From positions 992,001 to 1,056,000 of the forward strand of contig CAWBPA010000017.1 of assembly GCA_963790545.1 (NCBI GenBank): a stretch of DNA of 64,000 nucleotides. Direction: 5' to 3'. The position numbers and the translations under genes are program-made. This document shows positions 27,562 through 36,814 of this stretch, one piece after another (the first letter of the stretch is position 1; every line of letters starts with the position of its first letter). Under the pieces are notes generated by a model. That model worked only from the letters and a program-made list of their open reading frames with translations. It was not told the origin of the DNA and made no database searches. This stretch comes from DATBJG01 sp963790545. GTDB taxonomy: Bacteria; Acidobacteriota; Vicinamibacteria; Vicinamibacterales; JAMQPK01.

Positions 27562-29133
27562 ATGAGCTCTTCGAGCCCTTTTGCATTTGACTGGTTGTTC
27601 GAGCATGCTCGGTCCAATCCACAGGCACCGGCCATTGGCACGCCTGCCGGGTGGCTGACGTACCAGCAACTGGCCGATCGTGTCCGACGGCTGGCGACGG
27701 TGTTCAAGGCCGCGGGGATGGCGGCACAGAGTCGGGTCGTCGTCGCGCTGGCCAATGGTCCTGCAGCCGTCGCCGTCAGTCTCGCCATTCAAGCCGTCGG
27801 AGCGTGCGCCGTCGAGCTCGACGTGGAATGGGGGCCCGAACAGGTGGCCGCCATTGCCAGCCAGACGGGAGCGCAGTTTGCGATCATTCTGGGCCGGAAT
27901 GCGCTGCCCTGGTCCCAGGTCCGTCACACGTGGACGCACCTCTTCATCGTCCACCCCTTGACTCCCCCGGAACCGACCTACGAGGCCCCACCACGTGAGG
28001 CGCTCTCATGGATTTCCGAGGACGGCGACATGCCGGACGTCCAATGCGATCCGTCCGCCATCGAAGAGAATCTCGACCCTGAGACACCGGCGCTCCTCGT
28101 CTATACGTCTGGCAGCACCGGTGGACCTCGCGGCGTGATTCAAACCCACAAGAACATCAACGCTAACACGCGGTCCATTTGCGAGTATCTCGACCTCGGG
28201 CCCCAGGACCGGGTGATGTCGATCCTTCCGCTCTATTACTGTTACGGGAAGAGTCTGTTGCAGACGCACCTGCTGGCCGGTGGGTCTGTCTTTTTCGATC
28301 ATCGGTTCACGTATCCACACGTGGTCATGGAAGCCATTCGCGAGCAGCAGTGCACCGGCTTTGCGGGTGTGCCGCTGACGTTCGAGTTGCTCAAGCGACT
28401 GGTCAACGTGAAGTCCATGCAGCTTTCGTCCCTGCGGTATGTCACGCAAGCGGGCGGAGCGATGCAACCGGAAACGGTCCGATGGGCCCGGGAGGCCTTC
28501 GCTCCGGCACGGTTGTACGTCATGTACGGACAGACTGAAGCCACGGCCCGTCTGTCATACCTGCCACCGGAGTGCGCCGCCGAGAAGGAAGGATCCATTG
28601 GTCACGGCATTCCAGGCGTCGAGCTCAACATCGTCGACGCAGCCGGTATGCCCTGCGCCGACGGGGTGACGGGACATATCGTGGCGCGAGGCGAGAATGT
28701 CACACCCGGGTATTTTCAGGATCCCGAGGGCACGGCAGAAATTCTCAAAGACGGCTGGTTGTGGACGGGCGATCTCGGCTATCGGGACTCCGATGGCTTC
28801 GTGTTCGTGTCCGGGCGCGTCAAGGAGATTCTGAAGGTCGGCGGCCACCGGGTGAGCGCTGTCGAGATTGAACAGGAAATCTGCCGACACCTGGACGTCC
28901 AGGAAGCTGCGGTCGTCGGCGCGCCAGACGACATCGAGGGTGAAATCCCGATCGCGTTTGTCGTGGCCAAACCAGGGGCCGTTGTCGACGGACCTGCGTT
29001 GAGAAGATTCTGTCGCGATCGACTTCCGATCTATAAAGTGCCCAAGATAGTGTATTTCGTGGCCTCACTGCCGCGCACGGGCGCGGGAAAAGTGTCCAAG
29101 AGCGAACTGCGCGCCAAAGTCAGCCTCGACTGA
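27562..29133 (+). CDS. AMP-dependent acyl-CoA synthetase/ligase
   Basis: This 523-residue member of the ANL superfamily activates a carboxylic acid with ATP and CoA. Motifs in order: Y-T-S-G-S-T-G-G-P-R-G-V (P-loop), Y-G-Q-T-E-A-T (A5), W-L-W-T-G-D-L-G-Y (A7), G-R-V-K-E-I-L-K-V-G-G-H-R-V (A8) and the C-terminal catalytic Lys in G-A-G-K-V-S-K-S-E-L. The acid specificity is not deducible from sequence alone. The aminotransferase gene begins five bases after its stop, so the two are likely co-transcribed. Confidence 0.93.
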   Translation: MSSSSPFAFDWLFEHARSNPQAPAIGTPAGWLTYQQLADRVRRLATVFKAAGMAAQSRVVVALANGPAAVAVSLAIQAVGACAVELDVEWGPEQVAAIASQTGAQFAIILGRNALPWSQVRHTWTHLFIVHPLTPPEPTYEAPPREALSWISEDGDMPDVQCDPSAIEENLDPETPALLVYTSGSTGGPRGVIQTHKNINANTRSICEYLDLGPQDRVMSILPLYYCYGKSLLQTHLLAGGSVFFDHRFTYPHVVMEAIREQQCTGFAGVPLTFELLKRLVNVKSMQLSSLRYVTQAGGAMQPETVRWAREAFAPARLYVMYGQTEATARLSYLPPECAAEKEGSIGHGIPGVELNIVDAAGMPCADGVTGHIVARGENVTPGYFQDPEGTAEILKDGWLWTGDLGYRDSDGFVFVSGRVKEILKVGGHRVSAVEIEQEICRHLDVQEAAVVGAPDDIEGEIPIAFVVAKPGAVVDGPALRRFCRDRLPIYKVPKIVYFVASLPRTGAGKVSKSELRAKVSLD

Positions 29134-29138
29134 TCCTC

Positions 29139-30312
29139 ATGCAGCTGGGCGACCGCATGTCCCGTCTCGGGACCGAGTCCGCGTTCGAAGTCCTGGCGAA
29201 GGCCCGGTCGCTCGAACGACAGGGCAAGAACGTCATTCATCTGGAGATCGGCGAGCCCGACTTCCCCACTCCACCGCACATCGTCGAAGCCGCCAAACAG
29301 GCGCTGGATGAGGGCTGGACGAAGGTACGGCCCCACGGGGGGACTGCCCGAACTGCGTGAAGCCATCGCGGTCTATGTGTCACGCACCCGAGGCATTCGG
29401 GTTTCTGGGGAAAACGTCTGCGTGGTTCCGGGTGGGAAGCCGATCATGTTTTTCACGCTGATGGCGCTCATCGACCGAGGCGACGAGGTCATCTATCCGG
29501 ATCCGAGCTTTCCAATCTACGAATCGATGATTCGTTTTCTGGGCGCGACGCCGGTCCCGATTCCCTTGTTGGAGACTCGCGGATTTTCTGTCGACCTCGA
29601 CGTGCTAGCCGACCGGCTGTCGGACAGGACCAGGCTGGTGATTCTGAACTCGCCGGCCAACCCCACGGGCGGAGTCATTCCGAAGGACGATCTGAAACGA
29701 ATGGCCGATTTGCTGCGGCCCAAGGATCTCATGATCCTCAGCGATGAAATCTATTCGCGGATTTGGTACGAAACGCAGCCCGCTTCCATTACCGGCTTCG
29801 ATGGAATGCTCGAAAAGACCATCATCCTCGACGGATTCTCCAAGACGTACTCGATGACGGGGTGGCGTCTCGGCTACGGCGTCATGCCGACATGGCTGGC
29901 CGACGCGGTGAACTTGCTGACCGTCAACTCCAACTCGTGCACGGCCAGTTTCACGCAGCGCGCGGGAATTGCGGCCCTCGAAGGACCACAGGCTTCGGTC
30001 ACGGCAATGGTGGAAGAGTTCCGGCGCCGCCGCGACGCGATGGTCGACGCCCTGAACGGGATTCCAGGGTTCCGGTGCACGATGCCGGCCGGAGCCTTCT
30101 ACGCGTTCCCCAACATTACCGGTACCGGCCTCGCAGCCCACGAGCTGGCCGATCGGCTGCTCAACGATGCCGGCGTCGCATGCCTCAGCGGCACGGCATT
30201 CGGTGCCCATGGGGCAGGCTACCTGCGGTTCAGTTACGCCAACTCGCTCCCAAACATCCTCGAAGCGGTCTCGCGCATCCAATCGATGTCGAGCCTCTGG
30301 GCCGGACGCTGA
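29139..30312 (+). pseudogene. PLP aminotransferase (class I/II), one frameshift
   Basis: This is a fold-type I aminotransferase of about 390 residues. The N-terminus (L-E-I-G-E-P-D-F-P-T-P) is in one frame and the rest in another. The break is at 29324-29328, where GGTAC should read GTAC, restoring T-K-Y-G-P-T-G-G-L-P-E-L-R-E-A. Other marks: N-S-P-A-N-P-T-G-G, S-D-E-I-Y, the PLP Lys in D-G-F-S-K-T-Y-S-M-T-G-W-R-L-G-Y, and the substrate Arg in Y-L-R-F-S-Y. Class I aspartate/tyrosine-like transaminase or a related enzyme; substrate unknown. It sits in an operon-like pair with the acyl-CoA ligase. Confidence 0.9.
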
Positions 30313-30363
30313 GCGACGGAATGGCCGTCGCCTCTTTTGCGTGTCGGGCGGTGTAAACGCTCC

Positions 30364-31023
30364 ATGGAACAAATCATCGACCTCTTTCTCCATTTCGACG
30401 ATCACCTCCTCGAATGGGTCACCGCGTACGGCGCCTGGGTCTACGCCATCCTGTTCATCATCGTTTTTGCAGAGACCGGGCTCGTGGTGACGCCGTTTCT
30501 CCCCGGCGACTCGCTCTTGTTTGCGGCCGGTGCCATTGCGGCCACCGGCGCCCTGGACGTGCGGCTCACGGCCGTGCTCCTGATTGCCGCGGCCATCGCA
30601 GGAGACGCGGTGAACTATTCGGTCGGACGGATCGTGGGTGAACGAATCTTCAGACCCTCGGAGCATCCCAAGTGGTGGCACCGATTGGTCAATCGCGATC
30701 ATCTGGATCGCGCGCATGAGTTCTTCGAACGTTATGGAGGCAAGGCGATCGTGCTTGCCCGGTTCGTACCGATCGTCCGGACGTTCGTCCCGTTCGTGGC
30801 GGGCGCTGCTTCGATGTCCTATCCCGCCTTCGCGTTCTACAACGTCACCGGTGCGCTGATGTGGGTCGGTCTTTGCGTCGGCGCGGGCTACTGGTTCGGC
30901 AATGTTCCCATCGTCAAGGAAAACTTCTCCCTCGTCGCCATTGCCATCGTCATCCTGTCGCTGATTCCCATCGTCGTTGAATATTTCAATCACGCGAGGC
31001 GCGCGCGCGGACCGGCGGCCTGA
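30364..31023 (+). CDS. DedA/SNARE-associated membrane protein
   Basis: This is a 219-residue inner-membrane protein of the DedA family. It has the motif F-A-E-T-G-L-V-V-T-P-F-L-P-G-D-S-L-L-F, the re-entrant helix region with G-D-A-V-N-Y-S-V-G-R, and a second hallmark loop with F-V-P-I-V-R-T-F-V-P-F-V-A-G. DedA proteins act in lipid (undecaprenyl phosphate or phospholipid) translocation and proton-dependent envelope homeostasis. A hairpin cluster follows its stop. Confidence 0.92.
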   Translation: MEQIIDLFLHFDDHLLEWVTAYGAWVYAILFIIVFAETGLVVTPFLPGDSLLFAAGAIAATGALDVRLTAVLLIAAAIAGDAVNYSVGRIVGERIFRPSEHPKWWHRLVNRDHLDRAHEFFERYGGKAIVLARFVPIVRTFVPFVAGAASMSYPAFAFYNVTGALMWVGLCVGAGYWFGNVPIVKENFSLVAIAIVILSLIPIVVEYFNHARRARGPAA

Positions 31024-31025
31024 AC

Positions 31026-31132
31026 GGCGGGTCTAAAACCCGCCTCTACGAAATCGACCAGAGCCGCCGGACCTGAAGGTCCGGCCTACGTACACACTAG
31101 GCAGTACGTTGGGCGGGCCTTCAAGGCCCGCC
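31026..31132. repeat. Cluster of three palindromic elements (REPIN-like)
   Basis: Three hairpins lie in 107 bases: GGCGGGTCTAAAACCCGCC (31026-31044) then CTCTACG; GCCGGACCTGAAGGTCCGGC (31066-31085) then CTACGTAC; GGCGGGCCTTCAAGGCCCGCC (31112-31132) preceded by GTACG. The first two point one way and the last the other, as REPIN-type pairs do. They may also end DedA transcription. Confidence 0.75.
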
Positions 31133-31202
31133 GGTGGCCGCTCGCGCTCTCGGCGGGCCTCTGCTAGAATGCGCGCGCTCCGCCAGTGTCCCAACCAGTG
31201 AT

Positions 31203-33131
31203 GTGATTAAACCGTCGGCACCCGCCTCGACGTGGCAGGCCCGCTTGAAGGGCTGGTTCGTCGAAGGCATCCAGGACCCGGTCGGACCGCACGCCCGTCC
31301 TCAACACACGACGAGTTGGTGGAAGGTGATGTGCCTCACGGGGGTCGACTACTTTTCCACGCTCGGGTACCAGCCCAGCATTGCCTTTCTCGCGGCCGGA
31401 TTTCTTTCCCCATTCGCAACCCTCGTCCTCGTGCTCGTGACCCTGCTGGGCGCGCTGCCGATGTACATGCGCGTCGCTGAGCTCAGCCCGCATGGACAGG
31501 GCAGCATTCTGATGCTCGAGGAGATTTTCCCGCGGTGGAGAGGAAAAGCGCTCGTCTTGTGCTTGCTGGGCTTTGCCGCCACCAGCTTCGTGATCACTAT
31601 CACGCTGTCGGCGGCCGACGCCACCGCGCACCTCGTCGAAAACCCGTTCTTTGCCGAGTGGAGCCAGCGCCGGGTTGTCGTCACCCTCGGTCTGCTGCTG
31701 GCGCTCGGGGGCATCTTTCTCAAGGGGCTTCGCGAAGCGATCGGGGTGGCCGTCGTGCTGGTGGTGCTCTACTTGGGCTTGAACGTCGTGGTCCTCGCCT
31801 GGGGTTTGAAACACATTCTGGGACACCCTGAGTTGCTGAACGCGTGGAAGGAGGGGTTATTCAGGGACCACGGCGGCAACCCGTGGGTGATGGCCGCGAT
31901 GGCCTTCTGGCTGTTTCCAAAACTGGCCCTCGGGTTGTCGGGCTTCGAGACCGGTGTTGCGGTGATGCCGCTCGTGCGTGGCGATCCGGACGATACCGAA
32001 CGCGCGCCGGTCGGTCGCATTCGCAACGCGAAAAAACTGTTGGCCGCCGCCGCCGGCATCATGAGCGTCATGCTGCTCACGAGCAGCGTCGTGACGACTT
32101 TTCTCATCCCACCGGACGCATTCAAGCCCGGCGGGCCTGCCAATGGGCGTGCGATCGCGTACCTCGCTCACGAGCATTTCGGGCAGACCTTCGGGAGCCT
32201 CTACGATCTCAGCACGATCGCGATTCTCTGGTTTGCGGGCGCCTCAGCGATGGCGGGGCTCCTGAATCTGGTGCCGCGTTATCTGCCACGCTACGGCATG
32301 GCCCCCGAATGGGCGCGGGCGAGCCGGCCGCTCGTGGTCATCATCACGGCCATCACCATCCTCGTCACCATCGTCTTCGATGCTGATGTCGACGCGCAGG
32401 GCGGGGCCTACGCGACCGGCGTGCTCATGCTGATGACATCGGGGGCTGTCGCGGTCACGATGACCTCGCGGCGAGAGCACGGGAGATTTTTGGCATTCCT
32501 GATCGTGACGATTGTTTTTTCGTACACGACGATCGTCAATATCGTTGAACGTCCGGAAGGCATCAAGATTGCCTCGGTATTCATCGTGACGATTATCGCC
32601 ACGTCACTGGTTTCGCGCGTCCTGCGATCGACCGAGCTGCGGGTGCAGGGCGTGGACTTCGACGAGATGGCCACCGCATTCGTCCGCGATGTCACGGGAC
32701 CGTCGATTCGGCTGATCGCCAATCGGCCCGATACAGGTGACCCTGCGGAGTACGAAGGCAAGCTGGTCGAGGCGCGCGATTCGCATCATCTCCCCCCGGA
32801 CGAGCGCGTGTTGTTCCTGGAGGTCTACCTGAGTGATGCGTCGGATTTCAGTGATGTGTTGAAGGTTCGAGGCGTGAGCGTCGATCGGTTTCACGTGCTC
32901 AGGTGTGCGAGCCCGGCGGTCCCCAACGCGATTGCGGCTATGCTCCTCGAGATCAGAGATCGGACCAATCGTCTCCCTCACGCCTATTTCGGCTGGACCG
33001 AGGGGAATCCGGTGACCTACCTCTTGAAGTTCCTGATGTTTGGCGAAGGAGACACGGCTCCGGTCACCCGCGAGGTGCTTCGCCAGGTCGAGCCAGATCC
33101 CAGCCGGCGCCCGCGCGTGCACGTAGGATAG
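31203..33131 (+). CDS. APC-family permease with C-terminal soluble domain
   Basis: This 642-residue protein has about 12 membrane helices in residues 45-490, opening with T-S-W-W-K-V-M-C-L-T-G-V-D-Y-F-S-T-L-G-Y. That opening is typical of the APC permease group (amino-acid or K+ type). A soluble C-terminal domain of about 130 residues (E-R-V-L-F-L-E-V-Y-L-S-D-A-S-D-F onward) resembles the cytoplasmic regulatory tails seen in some KUP/APC relatives, so regulation by a ligand is possible. The start is uncertain: the GTG at 31203 is proposed because upstream frame bases are inside the hairpin repeat cluster. Substrate not known. Confidence 0.83.
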   Translation: MIKPSAPASTWQARLKGWFVEGIQDPVGPHARPQHTTSWWKVMCLTGVDYFSTLGYQPSIAFLAAGFLSPFATLVLVLVTLLGALPMYMRVAELSPHGQGSILMLEEIFPRWRGKALVLCLLGFAATSFVITITLSAADATAHLVENPFFAEWSQRRVVVTLGLLLALGGIFLKGLREAIGVAVVLVVLYLGLNVVVLAWGLKHILGHPELLNAWKEGLFRDHGGNPWVMAAMAFWLFPKLALGLSGFETGVAVMPLVRGDPDDTERAPVGRIRNAKKLLAAAAGIMSVMLLTSSVVTTFLIPPDAFKPGGPANGRAIAYLAHEHFGQTFGSLYDLSTIAILWFAGASAMAGLLNLVPRYLPRYGMAPEWARASRPLVVIITAITILVTIVFDADVDAQGGAYATGVLMLMTSGAVAVTMTSRREHGRFLAFLIVTIVFSYTTIVNIVERPEGIKIASVFIVTIIATSLVSRVLRSTELRVQGVDFDEMATAFVRDVTGPSIRLIANRPDTGDPAEYEGKLVEARDSHHLPPDERVLFLEVYLSDASDFSDVLKVRGVSVDRFHVLRCASPAVPNAIAAMLLEIRDRTNRLPHAYFGWTEGNPVTYLLKFLMFGEGDTAPVTREVLRQVEPDPSRRPRVHVG

Positions 33132-33151
33132 TCAGTCGACTGTCGTCAGTC

Positions 33152-33177
33152 GGTAGCGCGGACCCTTTAGGGTCCGC
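33152..33177. terminator. Palindromic element between convergent genes
   Basis: GCGGACCC-TTTA-GGGTCCGC (33158-33177), preceded by GGTAGC, lies between the permease stop (33131) and the isomerase stop (33195). It belongs to the same element family as 38430 and could end transcription in both directions. Confidence 0.6.
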
Positions 33178-33194
33178 GTCGGCGCGCGCAGGTT

Positions 33195-34925
33195 TCAGTT
33201 ACCACGCAGCGCCTCGGCAACGGCACGGTCGAAGGCGGCAAGCCCGGCATCAAGATTCCTGCTCAGATGCACTCGCAGGGCTCGCCGACCCCGGTCGATC
33301 AGCGCCTGGAAGTCACCTCGGGCTTGCGCAGCGTGGATGACACCAAACGTGTACGGCTCTCCCGGCACCGGGAGGTCATGCGCTTCCTCAGCGGTGATCT
33401 CGAGGAACACCCCGGTGTTGGGACCGCCCTTGTATGCCTGTCCGGTCGAGTGCAGATACCGCGGGCCAAACCCGACGCTGGTCGCGATGCGCGTCGTGTC
33501 CCGGATTCGGTGGCGGATCTGTTGAAGCCGTGATTCGATGGACGCGGTCATCGGCAAGTAGGCGAGGAGCGCCACGTAATCACCAGGCGCCACCCGCGAA
33601 AAGTGCGCACGCAACCACGACGTCAGGTCCGCCTTGCCGGCCTCCTCTGTCCGCAGTCGTTCGAGCTCGACGGCATTTCGCCGATCGGTGAAGAGGGCGA
33701 TCTCAGCGTTCCGAAAAACCGGCTCCTCCGTCGGGAGACTGCCGTTGGCCGCGTACTCGGCCGCGAGCCGCCGCGTGATTTCCTTTGCCGCCTCCACGTC
33801 AGGCTGATCGAACGGATTCACACCGAGCGTGACGCCAGCCACAGCCGTCGCCATTTCCCAGCGGAAGAATTCGGCGCCAAGCTCGTACCGATCGGCCACG
33901 TCGATGCGAATCACTGGCTGCCCGTCGCGCTCGAACGCATCGACCGCCCGATCCTGTTCGCGATTTGGACTCGTCAGTAGCCGTAGTTGCACGAAGCAGC
34001 GGTCGTCCCCGTAATAGCCCGGAGGCGCCGGGAATTCTCCATCGACCGGAATGAGCGCCTTGCCATTCTTGCCGGTCGACTCGGCGAGCAACTGCTCCAG
34101 CCACGCGCCCAGTGCTTCGATTCCGGGAGAGGCAATCACCGTGGGTTTGTCGCGTCCGATGCGTGCAGCTTCCCCAAGAATGATCCCAAGCACGGCGCCG
34201 GGATTCTCCGAGACTGGCTGATCGGGACCACAACGGCCAACCATAATCGCAGCGCAGCGGAGCAGTTCGGCCACGTCGATGCCGGCGAGTGCGGCTGGCG
34301 TCATCCCGAACGCAGACAACGCCGAAAACCGTCCACCGATACTCGGGACGCCCGACACGATCTGTCGAAATTGGTCTCGACGAGCCGTGTGCTCGAGTTG
34401 AGATCCCGGATCGGTAACGGCCATGAAGTGGCGTCCAACCCCGTCACCAACCACCTCTCGGGTACGTTCGAAACAATACCGGTTGAGAATGCTCGGCTCG
34501 AGCGTGCTCCCCGATTTGCTGGCCACCACGAACAACGTCGTTCGAAGATCATTCCCGACCACTCGTCGGATCTGCGCGGGATGGGTCGAGTCGAGGATCG
34601 CCAGCGAGGGAGCTCCCGGCTGACGGCCGAACGTTCGACTCAGAACTTCCGGCGCGAGGCTCGATCCCCCCATCCCGAGGAGCACCACGCGCGTGAAGCC
34701 CTCGGACCGGACGTCGTCGGCAAGCCATTCGTACTCGGAGACTCGTGCCAATTGATCCTCGACGATGTGAAGCCAGCCCAGCCAGCGCGCCTCATCCGCA
34801 CCAGTCCAGACCGACGCGTCGCCCTCCCAAATCCGCGGCACGACACGATCGGCACTGCATCGCTCGAGCGAGGCGCGGACGGCAGCGTGCAGCTGAGGAG
34901 GCAGGACGAACTGGAGGTCGTTCAC
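33195..34925 (-). CDS. pgi: Glucose-6-phosphate isomerase-like protein
   Basis: This 576-residue PGI-family enzyme interconverts glucose-6-phosphate and fructose-6-phosphate. The SIS domains show L-G-M-G-G-S-S-L-A-P-E, V-V-A-S-K-S-G-S-T-L-E-P and G-G-R-F-S-A-L-S. The catalytic Glu region (M-A-T-A-V-A-G-V) is followed by a late Y-L-H-S-T-G-Q-A-Y-K-G-G segment that matches the PGI half of bacterial bifunctional transaldolase/isomerase proteins; no transaldolase domain is fused here. Its ATG overlaps the msrQ stop by four bases, so it ends the msrPQ transcript. Confidence 0.9.
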   Translation of the reverse strand: MNDLQFVLPPQLHAAVRASLERCSADRVVPRIWEGDASVWTGADEARWLGWLHIVEDQLARVSEYEWLADDVRSEGFTRVVLLGMGGSSLAPEVLSRTFGRQPGAPSLAILDSTHPAQIRRVVGNDLRTTLFVVASKSGSTLEPSILNRYCFERTREVVGDGVGRHFMAVTDPGSQLEHTARRDQFRQIVSGVPSIGGRFSALSAFGMTPAALAGIDVAELLRCAAIMVGRCGPDQPVSENPGAVLGIILGEAARIGRDKPTVIASPGIEALGAWLEQLLAESTGKNGKALIPVDGEFPAPPGYYGDDRCFVQLRLLTSPNREQDRAVDAFERDGQPVIRIDVADRYELGAEFFRWEMATAVAGVTLGVNPFDQPDVEAAKEITRRLAAEYAANGSLPTEEPVFRNAEIALFTDRRNAVELERLRTEEAGKADLTSWLRAHFSRVAPGDYVALLAYLPMTASIESRLQQIRHRIRDTTRIATSVGFGPRYLHSTGQAYKGGPNTGVFLEITAEEAHDLPVPGEPYTFGVIHAAQARGDFQALIDRGRRALRVHLSRNLDAGLAAFDRAVAEALRGN

Positions 34926-35575
34926 GAAGGTCGTCGAAGTAGGCCGTCAGACGAGCGGGAGGCCACAGCCGGCTTGGGTACGCGCCGGCGAATCGCGACC
35001 ACGACGCGATAGCCCAACAGCGTCGCGAAGATCAGGCCGTAGATCATCGGGCGCTGCACGTCGGATTTGACCAGCCACCAGTAGTGGACGACGCCGCACA
35101 CGGCCGCGAGGTAGATCAGGCGGTGGAGACGCTGCCAATTCTTTCCGCCGAGCCTTCGGACCCACCCGGCCGTTGAGGTGATGGCCAGCGGCAGCAGTGC
35201 CACGAACGCCGTGAACCCGACGGTGATGAACGGCCGCTTCCAGATGTCCTGGCCGATTCCGGTCAAATCGAAAAACTGATCGAGCCAGAGGTACGTGATG
35301 AAGTGGAGCGTGCCGTAAAAGAACGCGAACAATCCGAGCATGCGTCGAAACCTGATCAAATTGTTCCACTGCGTGAGGCGACGCAGCGGCGTCACGGCCA
35401 GGGTCATCACAAGAAAACGCAACGCCCAGGTCCCCGTCTCGAGCGTGATGTCGCTGATCGGGTTGGCGCTGAGATTGTCGGTGAGTGCTGCCCAGGTGAG
35501 GTACGCGACCGGACCCAGGGCGGCGAGAAACACCAGCGGCTTGAGGACCCAGCGCAGGACGTGTTGACGGGTCAT
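34922..35575 (-). CDS. msrQ: MsrQ heme-binding membrane subunit
   Basis: This 217-residue inner-membrane protein has about six helices and conserved His residues on helices (G-T-L-H-F, R-L-H-R-L-I-Y, V-V-H-Y-W-W) for the two hemes. It passes electrons to MsrP in the periplasmic methionine sulfoxide reductase system. The ATG at 35575 is taken because the open frame upstream of it lacks homology. It lies 97 bases after msrP and overlaps the isomerase start by four bases. Confidence 0.92.
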   Translation of the reverse strand: MTRQHVLRWVLKPLVFLAALGPVAYLTWAALTDNLSANPISDITLETGTWALRFLVMTLAVTPLRRLTQWNNLIRFRRMLGLFAFFYGTLHFITYLWLDQFFDLTGIGQDIWKRPFITVGFTAFVALLPLAITSTAGWVRRLGGKNWQRLHRLIYLAAVCGVVHYWWLVKSDVQRPMIYGLIFATLLGYRVVVAIRRRVPKPAVASRSSDGLLRRPS

Positions 35576-35672
35576 GGCTGCGTGCGCGTGCACCCTCTCC
35601 GAATGCGGCGGACAGAGGACTCCTGCTGCCGGACGCCGCCTCCTGAATTCTCGTTCCCGAATCGAATCGCGA

Positions 35673-36635
35673 TCAGTAGTTCTTCCTGAGATCCATGCCG
35701 GTATACAGCGACGCCACCTGATCGCCGTACCCGTTGAACATGAGCGTCTTGCGCTTGGCAAACTCGCCGATGCGACGCTCGCTCGCCTGACTCCAGCGTG
35801 GATGATCGACCGCGGGATTGACGTTCGAGTAGAAGCTGTACTCCTGGGCGTTCATCTCCTGCCAGGTGTTCAGAGGCTGTTTGTCCACGAAGCGGATCCG
35901 GTTGATCGACTTGATTCCCTTGAAGCCGTATTTCCACGGCACGACCAACCGGAGCGGCGCGCCGTTGGCATTCGGTAACGCCTGGCCGTACAGACCGACG
36001 GCCATGATCGCCAGCGGGTGCATGGCTTCGTCCATGCGGAGACCTTCTTTGTACGGCCACGGGAGGATCGGAGGAAAACGCTGCCGTTGTCCCGGCATCT
36101 CCTCCGGTCGCATGATAGTCGTGAACTCCACGAACTTCGCGTTCCCATTTGGCTCGAATCGCTTCAACAGATCGCCCAGCGGAAATCCTACCCAGGGAAT
36201 GATCATCGACCACGCTTCGACGCAGCGCATCCGGTAGACGCGCTCTTCGAGCGGGTGGGGCTTGAGGATGTCTTCGAGCGTGTAGGTACCTGGCTTGCCA
36301 CACTGACCGTCGACCTGCACCGACCACGGCTTCGGTTTGAAGTTCTTGGAGTTTCGTGCGGGATCGTCCTTGTCGACTCCAAACTCGTAGAAGTTGTTGT
36401 AGCTTGTCACGTCCTCGAACGGCGTGAGCTTTTCGTCGAGGGTAATGGTCTTTTTCGCCACGTTCAGTTTCGGCCCGGTCTGCGCCGCATCGGCGCCACA
36501 GTCGGAGGTGAACACCCCAGCTACGGCCGCTGCAGCCGACACGCCCGCAGCTTTGAGGAACTCACGCCGCCGAAGGTACAGGCTCTCGGGCGTCATCTCC
36601 GAGGAGGCGATGTCGGCGGCCTTCTTGATCAGCAT
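35673..36635 (-). CDS. msrP: MsrP molybdoenzyme, periplasmic methionine sulfoxide reductase
   Basis: This 320-residue Tat-exported protein has the signal R-R-R-E-F-L-K-A-A-G. The molybdopterin-binding Cys is in Y-R-M-R-C-V-E-A-W-S-M, and the family block V-P-W-K-Y-G-F-K-G-I-K-S-I follows. It repairs oxidised methionines in periplasmic proteins, fed by MsrQ. A GAGGG site precedes the ATG. The first gene of the msrP-msrQ-isomerase run. Confidence 0.94.
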   Translation of the reverse strand: MLIKKAADIASSEMTPESLYLRRREFLKAAGVSAAAAVAGVFTSDCGADAAQTGPKLNVAKKTITLDEKLTPFEDVTSYNNFYEFGVDKDDPARNSKNFKPKPWSVQVDGQCGKPGTYTLEDILKPHPLEERVYRMRCVEAWSMIIPWVGFPLGDLLKRFEPNGNAKFVEFTTIMRPEEMPGQRQRFPPILPWPYKEGLRMDEAMHPLAIMAVGLYGQALPNANGAPLRLVVPWKYGFKGIKSINRIRFVDKQPLNTWQEMNAQEYSFYSNVNPAVDHPRWSQASERRIGEFAKRKTLMFNGYGDQVASLYTGMDLRKNY

Positions 36636-36814
36636 AAAACCCTCTATTCCAGCTGTTACCGAGGCACCACCCGTGCCCCGTACTGTCTCTACGATCGCAA
36701 TCCTCGCCCGGATCGCTTGGGAGTGGCCTCTCGTCGATTATACGGTCAGAGCCCCCGAGAGGGCCAAACATTGAATCATTCTGCAGCCTCTGGAGCATAA
36801 TCGGGGGTCGAAAC

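Noticed and set aside
29605..30993. 462-codon minus-strand frame over aminotransferase and DedA
   Set aside because: Asp/His/Arg-rich antisense shadow of two known genes.
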